From NCBI RefSeq assembly GCF_008065375.1, contig NZ_VJYI01000011.1, positions 1 to 64,000 of the forward strand: a stretch of DNA of 64,000 bases. Direction: 5' to 3'. Below the pieces are notes generated by a model that was not told the DNA's origin, did no database searches, and was given only the letters and a program-made list of their open reading frames with translations. This DNA comes from Nonomuraea sp. SYSU D8015 (GTDB lineage Bacteria; Actinomycetota; Actinomycetes; Streptosporangiales; Streptosporangiaceae). This document shows, one piece after another, positions 16,913 through 25,469 of this stretch; position 1 is the first letter of the stretch; every line of letters begins with the position of its first letter. The position numbers and the translations under genes are program-made.

Positions 16913-18448
16913 TCAGCAGCAGATCCTCGGTGAGCGGGCGGTGACGGCCTCGGTGCCGGATGCCGCGGACTCGACGGCTGCGAGCATGGCGTCCAGTTCG
17001 CGCCGGGGGAACAGCCGGCCGCGGGCCACGACCGTGTTGATCCGCCGGGTGTTGCGGATGTCGCGGAGCGGGTCCGCGTCCAGCACGACCAGATCGGCCG
17101 CCCTGCCCGGGGCGACGGCGCCCACGCGGTCCTGCAGGCCGAGGAACCGCGCGACCTCGCTGGTCATGCAGCGCAGCGCCTGTATCGGGCTGAGGCCCGC
17201 CTGGACCAGCAGTTCCAGCTCGTCGTGTGCGCCGAAGCCAGGGAAGGTGTACGGGTTGGGGGTGTCGGTGCCGGCGAGGATGCCCACCCCGTAATCGTGC
17301 ATGTCCTTCACCATCCTCAGCCGGAAGTCCAGGTACGCGCGCTGCTCGGCGATCTGTTCCGGGGTGCCGGGCGCCAGTTCGAGGATGCGCCGGCTCCAGA
17401 AGGCGCGTACGTCGGCGGGGACGTACTTCAGCCTGGGGTCGTTCGCGTAGGTGCCGGCCGGCGAGCCGACCGCCCGCAGGACCGTCAGGGTGGGCGACTG
17501 CCAGGCGCCGCGGCGTACGAGGTGGCCGAACAGCGCCTCGGCCTTGGCCGGGTCGTAGCTGAGCGACGCCTGACGGTCCAGCTCGCGGGCCAGGTCGTAG
17601 TACTGGCGCGGGCGGGCCGGGTCGATGGGGGTGGTGGCCAGGATGTGCCGGATGTCGTCCTCGCGGGAGGAGACGGCGGTCGGCATGCCGAAGAGGTGCT
17701 CGAACGAGCGCAGGCCGAGGTCGGCGGCCTCGGCGATGGACATCCTCCACGGCACGTGCCCGACGACCGGCATGCCCAGCCGGCGGCTCTCGTCGATGAC
17801 GGCGGCCAGCGTGTCGCGTCCCATGTAGGAGTACGTCTTGACGAAGTCGGCGCCCATGTCCTTCGTGGCGTGCGCGGCCGCGCGCGCCTCGGCCTCGGTG
17901 GAGACCTGGATCGCGTTGTCGCCGGCCCATACGGAGTTCGGGCCGTCGATGATGTCGCCGGACATGATGATCCGCGGGCCGAGCACCTGGCCGCTCTCGA
18001 TCCGCTGCCGCAGGGCGTGCAGGGCGGGGGCGCCCCACATCTCCCTGATGCCGGTGACCCCGTTGGCCAGGTGAAGGGGAGGATAGACGGCCTCGGCCGA
18101 GGAGGTCATGTGGGTGTGGGCGTCCCAGAGACCGGGGATGACGAACTTCCCGCGGACGTCCACGAGCCGCGCGCCCTCCGGCATCACCGCCTCGCGCCGC
18201 CTGCCCACCCAGACGATCCGGTCGCCGGCCAGGACGACGACGGCGTCCGTCAGCGGTGTGCCGCGGACACCGTCGATCACGGTGGCACCGGCGAGCACCA
18301 CGACACCGGCGCTCCCGGCCGCCGCGGGGTCGGCCCCTAACACGCCTCCTGCGAGGGTGAGGCCCGCCGCGCCCAGCAACAACCATCTGCCGAACTCGCG
18401 CCGGTCGACCATGGGAGGCTCGAAGTCAGTCACAAGGGTCTCCTTCAT
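16913..18448 (-). CDS. Tat-exported amidohydrolase (imidazolonepropionase/prolidase-like)
   Basis: About 511-aa metal-dependent hydrolase of the amidohydrolase superfamily. An N-terminal twin-arginine signal, DRREFGRWLLLGAAGLTLAG, predicts Tat export. Metal motif DAHTHM (~108), a lysine candidate in VKTYSYMG, His in VVGHVPW (~204) and SFEHLFG, and the Asp in LAGTDTPNP (~400) complete the binuclear site. C-terminal beta-sandwich GAVAPGRAADLVVLDADPL. Such enzymes cleave cyclic amides or X-Pro peptides; the substrate is not evident. ATG 18448 is chosen because it places the RR motif near residue 15; ATG/GTG further upstream would add a basic leader. Monocistronic. Confidence 0.82.
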   Translation of the reverse strand: MKETLVTDFEPPMVDRREFGRWLLLGAAGLTLAGGVLGADPAAAGSAGVVVLAGATVIDGVRGTPLTDAVVVLAGDRIVWVGRRREAVMPEGARLVDVRGKFVIPGLWDAHTHMTSSAEAVYPPLHLANGVTGIREMWGAPALHALRQRIESGQVLGPRIIMSGDIIDGPNSVWAGDNAIQVSTEAEARAAAHATKDMGADFVKTYSYMGRDTLAAVIDESRRLGMPVVGHVPWRMSIAEAADLGLRSFEHLFGMPTAVSSREDDIRHILATTPIDPARPRQYYDLARELDRQASLSYDPAKAEALFGHLVRRGAWQSPTLTVLRAVGSPAGTYANDPRLKYVPADVRAFWSRRILELAPGTPEQIAEQRAYLDFRLRMVKDMHDYGVGILAGTDTPNPYTFPGFGAHDELELLVQAGLSPIQALRCMTSEVARFLGLQDRVGAVAPGRAADLVVLDADPLRDIRNTRRINTVVARGRLFPRRELDAMLAAVESAASGTEAVTARSPRICC

Positions 18449-18766
18449 CCGTCTTCGCCGTTTCGGGCACGATCGCGCCCTGCCCGCCGTCACCGTAGGC
18501 ACGATCCGCTCGACGAGAATCCGTCACCTGACTAGGCAAAGGTCACGCGCTGACCGGTCGCCCGCCATGAGCCGGATCGGGCGGATGCGCGTGAGCGAGG
18601 TCAGCAGCTCTCGGTCGACGGTGGCCCTGCTCGTCGATCCCGAGGGGATCCGCGCCCGCGGCTTGAACGGAGTTCGCGGGGATGTGTTCGACAGTGATGT
18701 ACGGCGCCACGAATCGCCGCGAATGCGGACGGGATGGTGGCCGGTGCGTGCCCCCGCGGACCGCCG
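18449..18766. other. intergenic region, nothing clear
   Basis: About 320 bp without a recognisable gene. A + strand frame from 18567 (MSRIGRMRVSEVSSSRSTVA...) is open but resembles no known family. Confidence 0.35.
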
Positions 18767-19354
18767 CTATGGCGCCCGGCCGGTCAGGTACCGCTGGAGC
18801 GTGGGCGCGAGCCAGGCGACCAGCTGGGAACGCTCGGCGGTCACCAGCGCATCGGCCCGCACCGCGTAACGGGTGATGGCGAAGCCGACGAGCTGGCTCG
18901 CCGCGAGTGCCGCCCGCATCTCGGCATGGTCGACTCCGAGCGATCGGGTGACCTCTCCGAGCATGTTCTTGGCCAGGAACTCCCTGGCCACGGCGGCGGC
19001 CTGCTCGCTGGTCGCGCCGGAGCGGATCAGGCCGAGCAGCGGGCCCGGGCGCTCCACGTCGCCGAGCAGATCGAGGACGAACCCCGCCAGCCGCTCCCCC
19101 ACTTTGCTCCGAGGGCCCTCGATCAGCATGCCGACCGCGTCCTCCACCTGGAAGACAGACGCCATGACCGCGCCGAACAGCTGCTCCTTGCTGCCGAAGA
19201 AGCGGCGTACCAGCGCCGGGTCCACCCCGGCGTCGGCGGCCACCTGCCGCATGCTGGTGGCCTCGTAGCCGCCGGCGCTGAATGCCGCCGCCGCCGCCGC
19301 CAAGATCTGTTCTCTGGTCGTCGACGTCCCCGGCCTCCGCCCCGTCCTCGCCAT
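18767..19354 (-). CDS. TetR-family repressor controlling the monooxygenase/CMD operon
   Basis: 195-aa TetR protein. HTH in residues 13-60: TREQILAAAAAAFSAGGYEA then SMRQVAADAGVDPALVRRFF. The C-terminal domain resembles TetR_C groups common in actinobacteria (LIRSGATSEQAAAV; LVGFAITRYAV). GAGGGAGGG lies 3 nt before ATG. Two copies of a 20-bp motif start 26 bp upstream of its start codon, and two further copies lie at the promoter of the small-monooxygenase gene at 21.4 kb, suggesting autorepression and control of that operon. Ligand unknown. Confidence 0.85.
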   Translation of the reverse strand: MARTGRRPGTSTTREQILAAAAAAFSAGGYEATSMRQVAADAGVDPALVRRFFGSKEQLFGAVMASVFQVEDAVGMLIEGPRSKVGERLAGFVLDLLGDVERPGPLLGLIRSGATSEQAAAVAREFLAKNMLGEVTRSLGVDHAEMRAALAASQLVGFAITRYAVRADALVTAERSQLVAWLAPTLQRYLTGRAP

Positions 19355-19380
19355 CAGCCCTCCCTCATCGCCGGTCGATC

Positions 19381-19440
19381 ATATCCCCTCCTGAGGACTT
19401 TTCCTTCCTACGAGGGCGATATATCCTCCCATGAGGACTT
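19381..19440. promoter_or_regulatory. tandem TetR operators A and B
   Basis: ATATCCCCTCCTGAGGACTT (19381-19400) and ATATCCTCCCATGAGGACTT (19421-19440) match at 17 of 20 positions and are spaced exactly 40 bp start to start. Each has a TCC...GGA dyad. The same motif recurs twice at 21424-21481. Confidence 0.7.
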
Positions 19441-19783
19441 GAGCAGGCCACTGGCGAACTCAGGGCGAGCCGCGAGCGACTCGGCTTCGGCCGCATCAGT
19501 CTCGTGGCGGCTCCGGCGCTCCGCGCGGCCTCGACGTGGGCGCACAGCGAGGTGAGCGTCCATGGCCCGATCCGGCAACACGCGCCGCATCCGGGTGAGG
19601 AGCTTGGCATGGCCGCCGATGCGACAGCGGGTCCTCGGCCGCCGGCAGGTCAGCGGCCCGGACCACCGCACCGGCGATCACCTCTGGCGGGCTTCCGGTT
19701 CGCTCATGGCCGGCGGCGATCCGCTCGACTCCCCGGCCGCACCCTAGCCCGTACGGCTCTCACGCCGCGTTGCGCGACCTGGG
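19441..19783. other. intergenic region, no gene recognised
   Basis: About 340 bp between the operators and the end of the first small monooxygenase gene. Open frames here give Arg/Pro-rich shadow translations on both strands; none resembles a known protein. Confidence 0.35.
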
Positions 19784-20125
19784 TCACTTCGCTTCGATGT
19801 CGGGGATGGCGCCGGTCCTCGCGATGCTGACGGCGCCGGTGATCGTGGCGACCTCTTCAACCTGGAACTCTTCCAAGGCCAGGCGGATGTTCTCGGCGGC
19901 CTGCCGTGCCCGCCTGACGTGCTCCTCGCTTTCGAACAGCGTCACGGTGACGATCATCCCGTCGTCGTCGGCGACGGCGTAGTAGCCGAGAATGCCCTCG
20001 GGAAGCGTGACCGGCGCCGATGCGCCCGCCCCGGACAGCTGGGCCGCGAACTGCCGGTCCACCGTCCGCATCAGGTCCTCCACGGCGCCGGCCCCCATCC
20101 GGTAGCGGCGTATGAACGCGTGCAT
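19784..20125 (-). CDS. small antibiotic-biosynthesis-monooxygenase-like (ABM fold) protein 1
   Basis: 113-aa cytosolic protein of the dimeric alpha-beta barrel type: MHAFIRRYRMGAGAVEDLMR at the start, then GYYAVADDDGMIVTVTLFES. It is clearly paralogous to the protein at 21090-21425 (both open with an (I/V)R.YR motif and share a central ITLF/VTLF strand). Known: such domains bind heme, quinones or hydrophobic substrates as dimers; catalytic residues vary. Separated from its paralogue by a CMD gene and a relic. No copy of the TetR motif was found in front of it. ATG 20125 has GAAAAGGAG 4 nt upstream. Confidence 0.65.
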   Translation of the reverse strand: MHAFIRRYRMGAGAVEDLMRTVDRQFAAQLSGAGASAPVTLPEGILGYYAVADDDGMIVTVTLFESEEHVRRARQAAENIRLALEEFQVEEVATITGAVSIARTGAIPDIEAK

Positions 20126-20174
20126 GGATCTCCTTTTCCGTCAAGGAAGGCGTCGCCGATGAAAGGCGAGCGCG

Positions 20175-20390
20175 ATGTCTGATTCTCCGGCCGGCGAACT
20201 GCGGCACCTCGGGTTCTTCGCGGGAACGTGGGGAGGGTGAGGGCGCGTTCGAGCCCACGGAGTTCTCCCCGGCGTTCATGCGGGTGGAGTCGGGGTTTCG
20301 GCTCGGGGGCCACCGGCTGGAGCAGCGGCGCCGGAGGCCACGTGGAGCGGACCACGTGCTGCATCGCCGGGTGGCCCGGGCAGTCCGCAC
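20175..20390 (+). pseudogene. truncated, frameshifted relic of a lipocalin-like (DUF1579-type) protein
   Basis: From ATG 20175 (GAAAGG upstream) the frame reads MSDSPAGELRHLGFFAGTWGG and stops. A shifted frame continues EGAFEPTEFSPAFMRVESGF and RLGGHRLEQ. L..LxFFxGTWxGEG followed by a variable loop and GF.LxGHxLxQ is the opening of DUF1579/nitrobindin-like lipocalins. The remaining two thirds are absent. It is antiparallel to its neighbours. Confidence 0.6.
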
Positions 20391-20395
20391 CGCCC

Positions 20396-21052
20396 TCACG
20401 CTCTGCCGGCCAGCACCTCGTCCAACTCCTCCAGCGCCGCGACCGCCTTGGTGACGCCCATCTCGGCGGTGAAACGCACCGCGTCGCGGACCTCGTCCGG
20501 GCCGGCCACCTGCAGGGCCAGCTCGACGTGACGGCGGAAGGACGGCCCGAGCGCCTGCAGGGTGACGAGGGCGGCCAGCGCGACGAACGCCCGCTCGCGT
20601 CGTGACAGTCGCTCCTCGCTCCAGGCGCGGCCCAGACGGGAGGCCAGGAAGTCCGCCATCCAGGAGTCGGCGACCGGCCAGACGGCCTCCTGCCCGGCGG
20701 GCACGCCCCTTCCCGGGTCGGTGTCGGCGGCCACCTCCAGCCCCAGCTCGCCGGCGTACTGCTTCAAAGCGCTCAACGCACTGGCGGCCGCGGGATAACC
20801 GGAGTACGGCGCCACGAACCTGATCAACGCCAGCAGATCGGCATAGGAGGCGCCGTGCTGATGCGCGGCCATGACGTGCATCTTGAAGGCCAGCCCCACA
20901 TTGGCCAGGCAGATGTCATGCGCGGCGACCTGCAGCAACTTCTCCCGCGTGGTCGTGTGGCGCAGGCCGAAGGTGAAGCCGCCCGTCTCCAGGGCCATCG
21001 TCTCGAATTCCGCGTCCACCTCGGCCAGCGGACTGCTCGGCAGGTCGACCAT
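20396..21052 (-). CDS. carboxymuconolactone decarboxylase (AhpD-like) family protein
   Basis: 218-aa all-helical protein with two CMD-type repeats: LQVAAHDICLANVGLAFKMH with LLALIRFVAPYSGYPAAASAL in the first, and RRERAFVALAALVTLQALG with DAVRFTAEMGVTKAVAAL in the second. There is no CxxC peroxidase motif, so an AhpD-type thiol activity is unlikely; a decarboxylase-like or lactone-handling role is possible. ATG 21052 has GAAGGAA 8 nt upstream. Lies 37 bp downstream of ABM-like protein 2, so the two form an operon under the TetR-motif promoter. Confidence 0.78.
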   Translation of the reverse strand: MVDLPSSPLAEVDAEFETMALETGGFTFGLRHTTTREKLLQVAAHDICLANVGLAFKMHVMAAHQHGASYADLLALIRFVAPYSGYPAAASALSALKQYAGELGLEVAADTDPGRGVPAGQEAVWPVADSWMADFLASRLGRAWSEERLSRRERAFVALAALVTLQALGPSFRRHVELALQVAGPDEVRDAVRFTAEMGVTKAVAALEELDEVLAGRA

Positions 21053-21089
21053 GTCACATTCCTTCCGTTCGACGTCGTCGTGCCCGGGG

Positions 21090-21425
21090 TCAGCTCACGG
21101 TCCCGGCGAAGCGGACCGGGGCGGCGACCGCCGCCGCGGCTCGGCTCACCATCACCTCGCCGCGGTGGACGGTGGTCTCGTCCACGCCGAACCGCTCGGC
21201 AAGGCTTCGCTGCACCTGGGTCACCATGGCCTCGGAGCGGGTGGCGGACTCGGCATCGGCGAACAGCGTGATGGTCATCGCGGCGCCCTCGCCGGTGTCG
21301 ACGGCGGTGTAGAGCAGGGAGCCGACCTGCTCGGGGATGCGGTCGGCGAACTCGGCGTCCACCTGGCGGACCATGTCCCGGACCGAGCCGGCATCCGTGC
21401 GGTAGTGACGAACGATCGCGTACAT
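21090..21425 (-). CDS. small antibiotic-biosynthesis-monooxygenase-like protein 2
   Basis: 111-aa ABM-fold protein: MYAIVRHYRTDAGSVRDMVR, then LLYTAVDTGEGAAMTITLFA. ATG 21425 is chosen because AGGAGGA precedes it directly and it aligns with its paralogue at 19784-20125; a longer open frame starting at 21485 would pass through the operators. First gene of a two-gene operon with the CMD protein. Two operator copies lie at its start (21424-21481), so expression should be repressed by the TetR protein 1.7 kb away. Together they form a small TetR-controlled redox module of unknown substrate. Confidence 0.75.
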   Translation of the reverse strand: MYAIVRHYRTDAGSVRDMVRQVDAEFADRIPEQVGSLLYTAVDTGEGAAMTITLFADAESATRSEAMVTQVQRSLAERFGVDETTVHRGEVMVSRAAAAVAAPVRFAGTVS

Positions 21426-21481
21426 GTCTCCTCCTGGGGACTTTCTCTCGACCTTGAGAATATATCCCCATGCGGGGACTT
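21424..21481. promoter_or_regulatory. TetR operators C and D at the monooxygenase promoter
   Basis: ATGTCTCCTCCTGGGGACTT (21424-21443, overlapping the ribosome binding site and start codon) and ATATCCCCATGCGGGGACTT (21462-21481, perfect TCCCC...GGGGA dyad). Both match the two sites in front of the TetR gene. Part of C's similarity may come from its being a Shine-Dalgarno complement. Confidence 0.65.
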
Positions 21482-21538
21482 TCAAGCGTGCTCGGGGCGA
21501 CGCGCCGGCCTGCCACGGCGGCCTACTAGTGTTTGTTC

Positions 21539-24289
21539 ATGCTCTTCGGGCGGAATGCGGAGCAAGCGGGCATCGACCGGATGTTGGGGGACGTACGAAA
21601 CGGTCGCAGCCGGACACTGGTGATCCGCGGCGAAGCGGGGATCGGCAAGACCGCTCTGCTGAACCATGCGGCGGCGACCGGGCACGACATGCGCATCCTC
21701 CGGGGCACAGGCATCGAGCAGGAGATGGAATTACCCTTCTCAGGCCTCCACCTCCTGCTGCGAACGGTCCTGGACGGCGTGCCGGCGCTCCCCTTGCCGC
21801 AGGCGGAGGCGCTGCGATCGGCGTTCGGGCTTTCCTCGTCCCCGGCCCACGACCGCTTCCTGGTGGGCATGGCCGTCCTGACCCTGCTGGCGGACCTGGC
21901 CGACGAGCGGCCGCTGCTGTGCCTGGTCGACGACGCCCACTGGCTTGATCACGCCTCCGCCGAGGCCCTGCTGTTCGCCGCTCGCCGTTTGGAGGCCGAG
22001 GGAGTGGCGCTGCTGTTCGCCGCCCGCGACGACGACAGGACGTTCCACGCCGCCGGGATCGAGGAGATGCGGCTCGGCAGGCTGGACGACGCGGCCGCCG
22101 CCCGAATGCTCGCCACGCACGCCGGCGACCTGCCCCCGCAGGCACGGGACCGGGTGCTGCGGGAGGCCCAGGGCAATCCGCTCGCCCTGGTGGAGCTGCC
22201 CACGATGCTGGCCGACGTCCGGCAGAACGCCCTGGACATCGGCCACGTCTCCGCCTCCGGGCGGGTACTGCGGGCGTTCGAGGAGCGCGTGTCATCGCTC
22301 CCGGAAGCGACGCGGACGATCTTACTGGTGGCGGCCGCCGACGACACCGGCCGGCTGGAGCTCGTGCTGGAGGCGTCCGGGCGGCTGGGCGCGTCCGTGG
22401 CCGACGTCGAGCCGGCCGAGGCGGCGAGGCTCGTCCACCTCGACCATCGCAGGCTGGTCTTCCGCCATCCGCTGGTGCGAAGCGCCGCCTACCGCAGCGC
22501 CCCGCTCACCAGGCGGCTGGCCGCCCACCATGCGCTCGCCGAAGCCCTGGACGGCAGGGCCGAGGACCTCGACAGGCGGGCCTGGCACCTCGCGGCCGCG
22601 GCGACCGGCCCGGACGAGCAGGCGGCCGCCGCGCTGGAGCGCAGTGCGGAACAGGCCCGTACGCGCGGAGGGCACGCCGCGGTGGCCGCCGCCTACGAGC
22701 GCGCCGCCCAGCTCAGCCCGGAGCCGGCGCGGCGTGCCCGGCGACTGCTGGCGGCGGCGCAGGCGGCTCTGGACGCGGGCCGGCACGACCAGGCGCACGA
22801 TCTGGCCGACCGGGCGTCCGCCGAGCTGGATGATCCCTTGGTCCTCGGGCAGGCCGCGCGCTTGCGCGCCACCATCGCCAACGCCCAGGGCCGCCCCAAG
22901 GTCGCCCACGCCACGCTGGCCGAGGCGGCGGACGCGATCGCCGCGAGAGACGGCGACACGGCAGCGGTGATGTACTTCGAGGCGATCAGCGCCGCCTTCG
23001 CCGCCACTGAGTTCGCCGCCGCGGCTCACACCGCGCACCGGGCGGCCGCGCTGGGCCCGTCCGTCACGGGCCCCGCCGAGCATCTGCTGCTAGCCGCCTC
23101 GGGGCTGGCCCGGGTGACGTCCGAGGAACCGGTCAAGGCGCTGGACGGGCTGCGGGACCTCATCGAGGGCGTGCGCCGGCACGGCGACCCGGCCACGCTG
23201 CAGGAGCGGGCCAGGATCGCGATCTTCGACCTGGTGACCGGGGACGACAACGCCGCCTATGAGCGTGCCGCGGCCATCGAACACGATTGCCGCGCTCAGG
23301 GCGCGATCGGCGTGCTCCCGCTGGCACTGGCGCTCCTGTCCAGGGCGCAACTCTTCCTTGGGCGGCACCGGGATGCGCACGCCAGCGCCGAGGAAGGGCT
23401 GCGCATCGCACGGGACACCCTCCAGCACGACGAGGCCGCTGCCCTGCTGGCCGGCGTCATGGCATGCCTGGCCGCGATCGAGGGAGACGAGGAGCGGTGC
23501 GTGACCCTCGTGGACCGGATTCGCGACACCGGCAACGCCAGCGCCAAGGGCATGAGCTTCGCGGCGCTCATTCTCCTCGACCTCGCCCTGGGCCGGTACG
23601 AGGACGCCGTCCGCTTGGCGGAAGAGCACGGCGCGGCCCTGCCCGCAGGGCGTCTCATGCTGACCCTGCATCGAGCCCCAGACCTGGTGGAGGCGGCGGT
23701 GCGGGCCGACCGGCTCGACTTCGCCCGGACCACTTCCGTCTGGCTGGAGCAGTGGGCCGCCCAAACCGGCCAGCCGTGGACCCAGGCCGTCAGTCTCCGC
23801 TGCCGCGCGCTGCTGACTCCTGGCGAAGAGGCCGAGCGGCACTACTCGGCCGCCGCGCAACTGCACCAGCAGGGTGACAGGCCGTTCGAGCAGGCACGCA
23901 CCGAGCTGCTCTACGGCGAGTGGCTGCGCCGCGCCCGGCGCCGCAGCGAGGCCCGCCCGCATCTCCGGTCCGCGATGGAGATCTTCGAACGCCTGGGCGC
24001 CCGTCCCTGGGCCGAACGCGCCCGCGCCGAGCTGCGTGCCGCCGGGGAACGCCGGTCTCGCACCGGCCCCGCACAGGCCGCCGCCCTCGACCGGCTCACC
24101 GCGCAGGAGCTGCAGATCGTCCGTATGGCGGCCACCGGCATGACGAACCGCGAGATCGCCGCCCACCTCTTCCTCAGCCCCAGAACCGTCGGCTACCACC
24201 TGTACAAGGCCTATCCGAAGCTCGGCGTCGCCTCCCGCGGCGAACTGGCCCGGCTCCCCCTCGACGAGGCCTCGAGCCGGCTCCCTTGA
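21539..24289 (+). CDS. LAL-type LuxR-family ATP-dependent transcriptional activator
   Basis: 916-aa MalT/LAL regulator. N-terminal NTPase: Walker A GEAGIGKT (~31-38) and Walker B LLCLVDDAHWLD (~125). The middle ~500 residues are TPR-like helical repeats. C-terminal LuxR HTH: LTAQELQIVRMAATGMTNRE then IAAHLFLSPRTVGYHLYKAY (~850-890). Such proteins bind an inducer and ATP and activate polyketide, sugar or resistance genes. ATG 21539 lacks a ribosome binding site; TTG 21533 is an alternative and the mRNA may be leaderless. It starts 57 bp from operator D, so the TetR protein could also affect it. A relic of a second LAL gene lies at 28.3 kb. Confidence 0.88.
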   Translation: MLFGRNAEQAGIDRMLGDVRNGRSRTLVIRGEAGIGKTALLNHAAATGHDMRILRGTGIEQEMELPFSGLHLLLRTVLDGVPALPLPQAEALRSAFGLSSSPAHDRFLVGMAVLTLLADLADERPLLCLVDDAHWLDHASAEALLFAARRLEAEGVALLFAARDDDRTFHAAGIEEMRLGRLDDAAAARMLATHAGDLPPQARDRVLREAQGNPLALVELPTMLADVRQNALDIGHVSASGRVLRAFEERVSSLPEATRTILLVAAADDTGRLELVLEASGRLGASVADVEPAEAARLVHLDHRRLVFRHPLVRSAAYRSAPLTRRLAAHHALAEALDGRAEDLDRRAWHLAAAATGPDEQAAAALERSAEQARTRGGHAAVAAAYERAAQLSPEPARRARRLLAAAQAALDAGRHDQAHDLADRASAELDDPLVLGQAARLRATIANAQGRPKVAHATLAEAADAIAARDGDTAAVMYFEAISAAFAATEFAAAAHTAHRAAALGPSVTGPAEHLLLAASGLARVTSEEPVKALDGLRDLIEGVRRHGDPATLQERARIAIFDLVTGDDNAAYERAAAIEHDCRAQGAIGVLPLALALLSRAQLFLGRHRDAHASAEEGLRIARDTLQHDEAAALLAGVMACLAAIEGDEERCVTLVDRIRDTGNASAKGMSFAALILLDLALGRYEDAVRLAEEHGAALPAGRLMLTLHRAPDLVEAAVRADRLDFARTTSVWLEQWAAQTGQPWTQAVSLRCRALLTPGEEAERHYSAAAQLHQQGDRPFEQARTELLYGEWLRRARRRSEARPHLRSAMEIFERLGARPWAERARAELRAAGERRSRTGPAQAAALDRLTAQELQIVRMAATGMTNREIAAHLFLSPRTVGYHLYKAYPKLGVASRGELARLPLDEASSRLP

Positions 24290-24467
24290 TCCAGCGCCTC
24301 CAGCGAACGCCCGAAGGTGCTCGATCTGTTCGCGCGACCGTAAGCCTGTACTCTTCGTTCGCCTGACGCACCTGCGCAGCGACGGGTTCTGGCCGGGCGG
24401 GCAGGGGCCGCGGGCATCATGTCGTTCATAGGGACGCGCATTGCTCCGATGCGCACTCCCGCCGGTC

Positions 24468-24956
24468 TCACCTGCGGGACACGTCGCCCCGCCGATAGAG
24501 GATGAGCAGGACGACCGCGATCAGCGGTTGGAGGATGTCGGTGGGGATCGTCCAGATGTTGTAGGGCGCCGTGTTGTCATGAGCGACCCACTGCATGATG
24601 TGGCCGGCGGCGTCACCCCAATAGAGGACGGCGAGGGCGATGACCGCGGCGGTCATGAACGACCCCCTGTTCCAGATACTCAGCAAGCCGATGAGGCCGA
24701 CCGCGATGTCGGCCCACCCCACCTCCCACTGGAACGGGCTGCGCGCGAACCCGATGCTGTCGGCGATCTGCGGCGCGTACGGACCGATGTGCATCAATCC
24801 CCCGAACATCGCCAGCACGCCACCCCCGGCCACGAACCACAGCAGCCAGAGCTCGATCACACGGTGCCGGGTGCGCCGCGCCGGGGCGCCATCGACAAGG
24901 GTATGCACCAGCGCGGCGACGGCCAGTCCCAGGAAGGTGACGAGGACGAAGATCAT
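24468..24956 (-). CDS. small integral membrane protein (DUF6790-like)
   Basis: 162 aa with about five hydrophobic helices: MIFVLVTFLGLAVAALVH, VIELWLLWFVAGGGVLAMFG, WADIAVGLIGLLSIW, FMTAAVIALAVLYWGDAAGH, LQPLIAVVLLILY. Conserved-looking polar residues in helices (GHIMQW, WGDAAGH) suggest a DUF6790-type family. Function is unknown. Convergent with the LAL gene and 180 bp from it; no operon partners. Confidence 0.6.
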   Translation of the reverse strand: MIFVLVTFLGLAVAALVHTLVDGAPARRTRHRVIELWLLWFVAGGGVLAMFGGLMHIGPYAPQIADSIGFARSPFQWEVGWADIAVGLIGLLSIWNRGSFMTAAVIALAVLYWGDAAGHIMQWVAHDNTAPYNIWTIPTDILQPLIAVVLLILYRRGDVSRR

Positions 24957-25110
24957 GACATCAGGCTAAGGACAGTCCCGGCGATTGAACCGCACCTGGC
25001 GGCGCGTGTCCTGAGACGCGCGAAGCCGCCCGCATCGAATGCCCGCCCCTGCCGTCGCGTTCACGAAATCCGCGCGTAACGATCCCGCAAAGGGCTCTTC
25101 CCGAGGGCAC

Positions 25111-25153
25111 GTGTGACCGGTCACACTTGCCGTCAAGCATGTGACCGGTCACA
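25111..25153. promoter_or_regulatory. two identical palindromic operators before the glycosidase gene
   Basis: TGTGACCGGTCACA occurs twice, at 25112-25125 (inside the 16-bp perfect palindrome GTGTGACCGGTCACAC) and at 25140-25153, 28 bp apart. The central CG of an even palindrome is the hallmark of LacI-family sites. Such pairs usually control carbohydrate genes. No LacI gene is in the window, so the regulator would act in trans or was lost. Confidence 0.7.
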
Positions 25154-25469
25154 CGAGCCTGGTCAGCCGGTCTCAGCCAGCGGCACCCACTCCGCCCGGA
25201 AGAGAGATCCCGATGTCTGCTGCCGTCGTTGACACCCTGCGCCGAGGTGCCGTCGCCTGCCGCGGTCACCATCAGCTCGGTCCGGATCGTGCCGCCGTCC
25301 CCGGAGGAGGCCGCCCGCATGGACGGCGCCGGGCCGGCGCGCGTGCTCGTCCCGGTCATCCCACCGCCGCTGCGGCCCGTGCCGGCGGCGCCGTCAAGTA
25401 AGCCGCCCTCCCGGGTCGCACCCCCACCCCCCAGCCGGACGGACAGCCCGGCACCAGGAGAGGACAGTC
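25154..25469. other. leader region upstream of glycosidase with a broken short frame
   Basis: GGAAGAGAG precedes ATG 25213 (MSAAVVDT...), but the frame breaks quickly. A shifted frame reads AAVTISSVRIVPPSPEEAAR and then MDGAGPARVLVPVI. This may be the 5' stub of a deleted sugar-transport or enzyme gene that originally followed the operators. Family not recognised. Confidence 0.35.
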
